DNA of 64,000 nt from CAZLPZ01 sp964561535 (lineage in GTDB: Bacteria; Pseudomonadota; Alphaproteobacteria; Micavibrionales; Micavibrionaceae): NCBI GenBank assembly GCA_964561535.1, contig CAZLPZ010000003.1, forward strand, positions 37,373 to 101,372, read 5' to 3'. The notes under the pieces are model-generated. The model was given only the letters and a program-made list of their open reading frames with translations, was not told the origin of the DNA and made no database searches. Position 1 is the stretch's first letter; the number at the start of each line of letters is the position of its first letter. This document shows, in pieces, positions 62,034-64,000 of this stretch. The position numbers and the translations under genes are program-made.

Positions 62034-63326
62034 TTATGCCGCTTCGCGACCCGGACCTTTGGGACGATTGTCATTATGTTTAAAGCGGTTCGGTTTAAAA
62101 TCGCGTGAGGGTGGACCGTTACGATCACGGTCCCCAGATCCGCGTCGCGCATTGGCGTCACCGGGATTTCCCATATATCGACGAGGGGGGCGTTTGGGGC
62201 CTGAGGGGCGTTCTGATCGTTCGGCACGTGCCGCTTCGGGGTCAATGAGTTGAACAATAGCTTTCCATTTTATCCGGTCGGAGGGGGTGATGAAATTCAC
62301 CGCTTCGCCTTCTGCACCGGCGCGCGCGGTCCGGCCAATGCGATGAATGTAATCTTCGGGGCATTGTGGTAAGTCATAATTAATGACGTGTTCAATGTGG
62401 GGAATATCTAAACCGCGCGCAGCCACATCGGTTGCAACCAAAATACGGAATTGTTTTTCTCGGAAGGCTTGAATCACACGGTCGCGACGGCGCTGTTGTA
62501 AATCGCCATGAATGGCATCGGCTTCATGTCCTGCTTTGTGTAATTTGGTCGCCAAACGGTCGGCGCCAAACTTTGTTTTCACAAATACAATGACAGATCC
62601 TTGACGTTGATCGAGCTGTTCGATCAGGACGCCATGTTTTTCGGCATCGTTGACTTGGATTTGTGATTGTTTAATATTTTTCGCGGGCGTTGTTGAAGAT
62701 CCAACCGAAACCCGTTCTGGTTTTACAAGATAGCGCGCAGACATTTTAACAATTTGCGCGGGCATTGTTGCTGAAAACATTAAAGTCTGGCGTTTATCGG
62801 CCATTTGATCGATAATTTTTTCGATCTGAATTCCAAATCCCATATCCAACATTCTGTCGGTTTCATCAAGGACGAGAAAATCGGCATTGTCCAACCGCAA
62901 AGACCGGCGTGCCAGATGGTCATTAATGCGACCCGGAGTCCCGACAATCACGCGGGGCTTGCGTTGGAGTTGGTTAAATTGACGGCCAATCGCTTCGCCC
63001 CCAATTAAACAGGCTGTATGGATATCTTTATGAAACATCAATAAAGGTTCAATGACCGACAGGACCTGAACGGCGAGTTCCCGCGTGGGTGTCATCACCA
63101 AGGCAATGCTGCGTGGGGAATTAATGAGATGATTAACGAGAGGAAGCGCAAACGCGGCCGTTTTGCCTGTTCCGGTGGCGGCTGAACCTAATACATCCCG
63201 TCCGTCTAAGGCAAAGGGCAGCGCCTGGGCCTGAATAGGGGTTGGGGTGGTAAAACCCATTTTAGTCAAAGCAGAAATGAGCGTGTCGGGCAAACCGAAC
63301 GTTGAAAAAGTAAGCGGAGATGTCAT
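62034..63326 (-). CDS. DEAD-box RNA helicase, RhlE-like
   Basis: 430 residues. Q motif region TPTPIQAQALPFALDGRDVL, motif I AATGTGKTAA, Ia PTRELAVQ, motif II DETD in LVLDETDRMLDMGF (Thr in place of the usual Ala), motif III SATMP, and motif VI HRIGRTARAG. The C-terminal about 60 residues are Arg/Gly/Pro-rich with RPSGPKRPPRRYMG, typical of RhlE-type RNA-binding tails. RhlE helicases act in ribosome assembly and cold adaptation. The gene stands alone; about 670 bases upstream carry no clear gene. Confidence 0.9.
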   Translation of the reverse strand: MTSPLTFSTFGLPDTLISALTKMGFTTPTPIQAQALPFALDGRDVLGSAATGTGKTAAFALPLVNHLINSPRSIALVMTPTRELAVQVLSVIEPLLMFHKDIHTACLIGGEAIGRQFNQLQRKPRVIVGTPGRINDHLARRSLRLDNADFLVLDETDRMLDMGFGIQIEKIIDQMADKRQTLMFSATMPAQIVKMSARYLVKPERVSVGSSTTPAKNIKQSQIQVNDAEKHGVLIEQLDQRQGSVIVFVKTKFGADRLATKLHKAGHEADAIHGDLQQRRRDRVIQAFREKQFRILVATDVAARGLDIPHIEHVINYDLPQCPEDYIHRIGRTARAGAEGEAVNFITPSDRIKWKAIVQLIDPEAARAERSERPSGPKRPPRRYMGNPGDANARRGSGDRDRNGPPSRDFKPNRFKHNDNRPKGPGREAA

Positions 63327-63634
63327 AATAAAAAATATCCTTTTGACAATATGTAATAACGACCAGATCGTGATTGACGGGTCGTGGTTAAAGGTGCGCG
63401 TGGGTTTGTTCCATGCGGAACAAGACCAAAAAACGCCATAAACTCTTTAACCAACACACTGTAAAAGGTTGTTTTTAAAAGAAAAAACAAATAGATAAGT
63501 CATCGAGTCCAATTCTTAACGTGGCCGGACCTTACCCTTGTTTTATAAAAAATGCAAGGGAAATCTTTTGAAGCTGTTTATGGGGTAAAAAACAGACCCA
63601 TAAATGTGGGGGCATCCTTTTTTTGAACGGATTA

Positions 63635-63684
63635 ATGTAAACCATGTAAAAATAACATGGTTTATATGTTATATTATGTATATT
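63635..63684. promoter_or_regulatory. Interlocking dyad cluster, copy 2 (putative operator)
   Basis: AAACCATGT-AAAAATA-ACATGGTTT (63639-63663) is a perfect 9-bp dyad with a 7-base spacer. ATAACAT then pairs with ATGTTAT at 63666-63672, and the tail TATATTATGTATATT follows. All spacings equal those of the copy at 19621-19671. The inner pair C-G here is G-C in copy 1, so symmetry is kept. It lies about 310 bases upstream of the helicase start; the gene it serves may lie beyond the window. Confidence 0.6.
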
Positions 63685-63753
63685 TGTGTTTTTTGCTCAT
63701 TTGCTTCAATTTTTATGGTGCCGTATAAATCTGGACAAGAAGGATGAGAGATT

Positions 63754-63776
63754 CCCCTCTCCCAGAGGGTGAGGGG
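63754..63776. repeat. GC-rich hairpin, possible dispersed repeat
   Basis: CCCCTC-T-CCC-AGA-GGG-T-GAGGGG forms a stem of 6 plus 3 pairs with one T-T mismatch. The sequence is of the CCCCTCTCCCAGAGGG kind that is often dispersed in proteobacterial intergenic DNA (translated as PSPSGRG). No T tract follows on either strand, so terminator function is doubtful. Confidence 0.5.
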
Positions 63777-64000
63777 TAAATCCCCCGGTCGATCAACTGA
63801 TCTTTATTTTTATTTTTATTTCCTCTTCTTTCTCTGCTTTCTCTATCTTTCTCAAAAATCGGCGCGCCGTTTTCGTATCTGACCAGTGACTTTGGCGCGT
63901 GGAAGAAGACCCCAACAACAGAAGGGTATTTCAAACCGCGCGCACATGCCGCCCCTGGCCAAAGTCACGCGGCCAGCCTGCGGGACCGGATTGAGCCACT

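Larger units (their letters stand above)
63327..64000. other. Intergenic region without convincing gene
   Basis: 674 bases. Contents seen: a second copy of the dyad cluster (63635-63684), a hairpin at 63754-63776, a pyrimidine-rich stretch (about 63800-63850), and a GC-richer end segment (about 63857-64000) with an 11-bp inverted repeat GTGACTTTGGC/GCCAAAGTCAC at 63886-63896 and 63958-63968. The end segment is open in one plus frame (GAPFSYLTSDFGAWKKTPTT and on) and in one minus frame, but neither has a good start inside the window. I therefore leave it uncalled. Confidence 0.6.

Noticed and set aside
63713..63934. 73-residue minus-strand frame with a PSPSGRG segment
   Set aside because: It starts at TTG without a ribosome-binding site, runs through a purine-rich low-complexity stretch and a hairpin repeat, and has no family resemblance. 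Kept only as part of the unexplained end region.
1..64000. CRISPR array, tRNA, rRNA, prophage or insertion sequence
   Set aside because: No regularly spaced repeats, no tRNA T-loop/cloverleaf, no rRNA sequence and no transposase or phage structural genes were seen on either strand.

Overview
The window reads as chromosome of an alphaproteobacterium with moderate GC. Supporting signs are the three-gene transhydrogenase (pntAA, pntAB, pntB), a DUF2794 gene, the ccoNOQPGHIS cluster with Fnr boxes, a Caulobacter-style cpa/tad pilus operon, and intergenic palindromes of the ATCCCGGC...GCCGGGAT type. The order cannot be fixed from this stretch. Runs of N at 1-19 and 21952-21961 show it is a scaffolded draft assembly. 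No rRNA, tRNA, CRISPR array, insertion sequence or prophage was seen.

Layout. 34-1446: a secreted protein with two TcpQ-like domains. 1458-4837: flagellar hook-filament junction genes flgL and flgK. 5034-8402: NAD(P) transhydrogenase and a small unknown gene. 8552-9439: a DMT permease. 9434-16096 (minus): part of an Icm/Dot-type (type IVB) secretion locus in the Legionella-like order icmC-icmD-icmJ-icmB; the icmC-like gene is a fusion of four two-helix units. 16253-19468: a CYTH protein, a sugar-nucleotide epimerase, an unknown gene, nusG, secE and a lipoprotein. 19922-29482 (plus): three consecutive DotA-like giant membrane proteins, the first broken only by an assembly gap. 29500-31533: an inverse-autotransporter-like beta-barrel with a beta-helix passenger. 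31650-42327: a microaerobic block with an Fnr-type regulator carrying C-terminal cysteines, hemN, ompW and the complete ccoNOQPGHIS set, with three Fnr boxes. 42412-49709: a CDF metal transporter, accC, accB, a periplasmic unknown, heme A synthase, DUF2794, yfgM-like and bamB. 49730-51169: der. 51345-61806: the Tad pilus system (flp, cpaA, cpaB, cpaC, cpaD, cpaE, cpaF, tadB, tadC, plus tadD and an extra pilus N-domain protein on the other strand). 62034-63326: a DEAD-box helicase, followed by about 670 bases without a convincing gene.

How it fits together. The IcmB ATPase, the IcmJ zinc protein, the IcmC/IcmD-like membrane units and the DotA-like proteins would be parts of one type IVB apparatus. 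Its other components (DotB, DotC, DotD, DotF, DotG, DotH, DotL) are not in the window. Together with the Tad pilus, the flagellum and the surface beta-helix protein, this suggests an organism that attaches to and delivers material into other cells. The cbb3 oxidase, its copper ATPase, oxygen-independent heme synthesis and the Fnr regulator form a low-oxygen respiration module.

The most unusual signals are the DotA triplication, the four-unit IcmC/DotE-like fusion, and a repeated cluster of interlocking ATGT/ACAT dyads. That cluster occurs upstream of the dotA operon and again near 63.65 kb, with a compensatory base-pair change between the copies.
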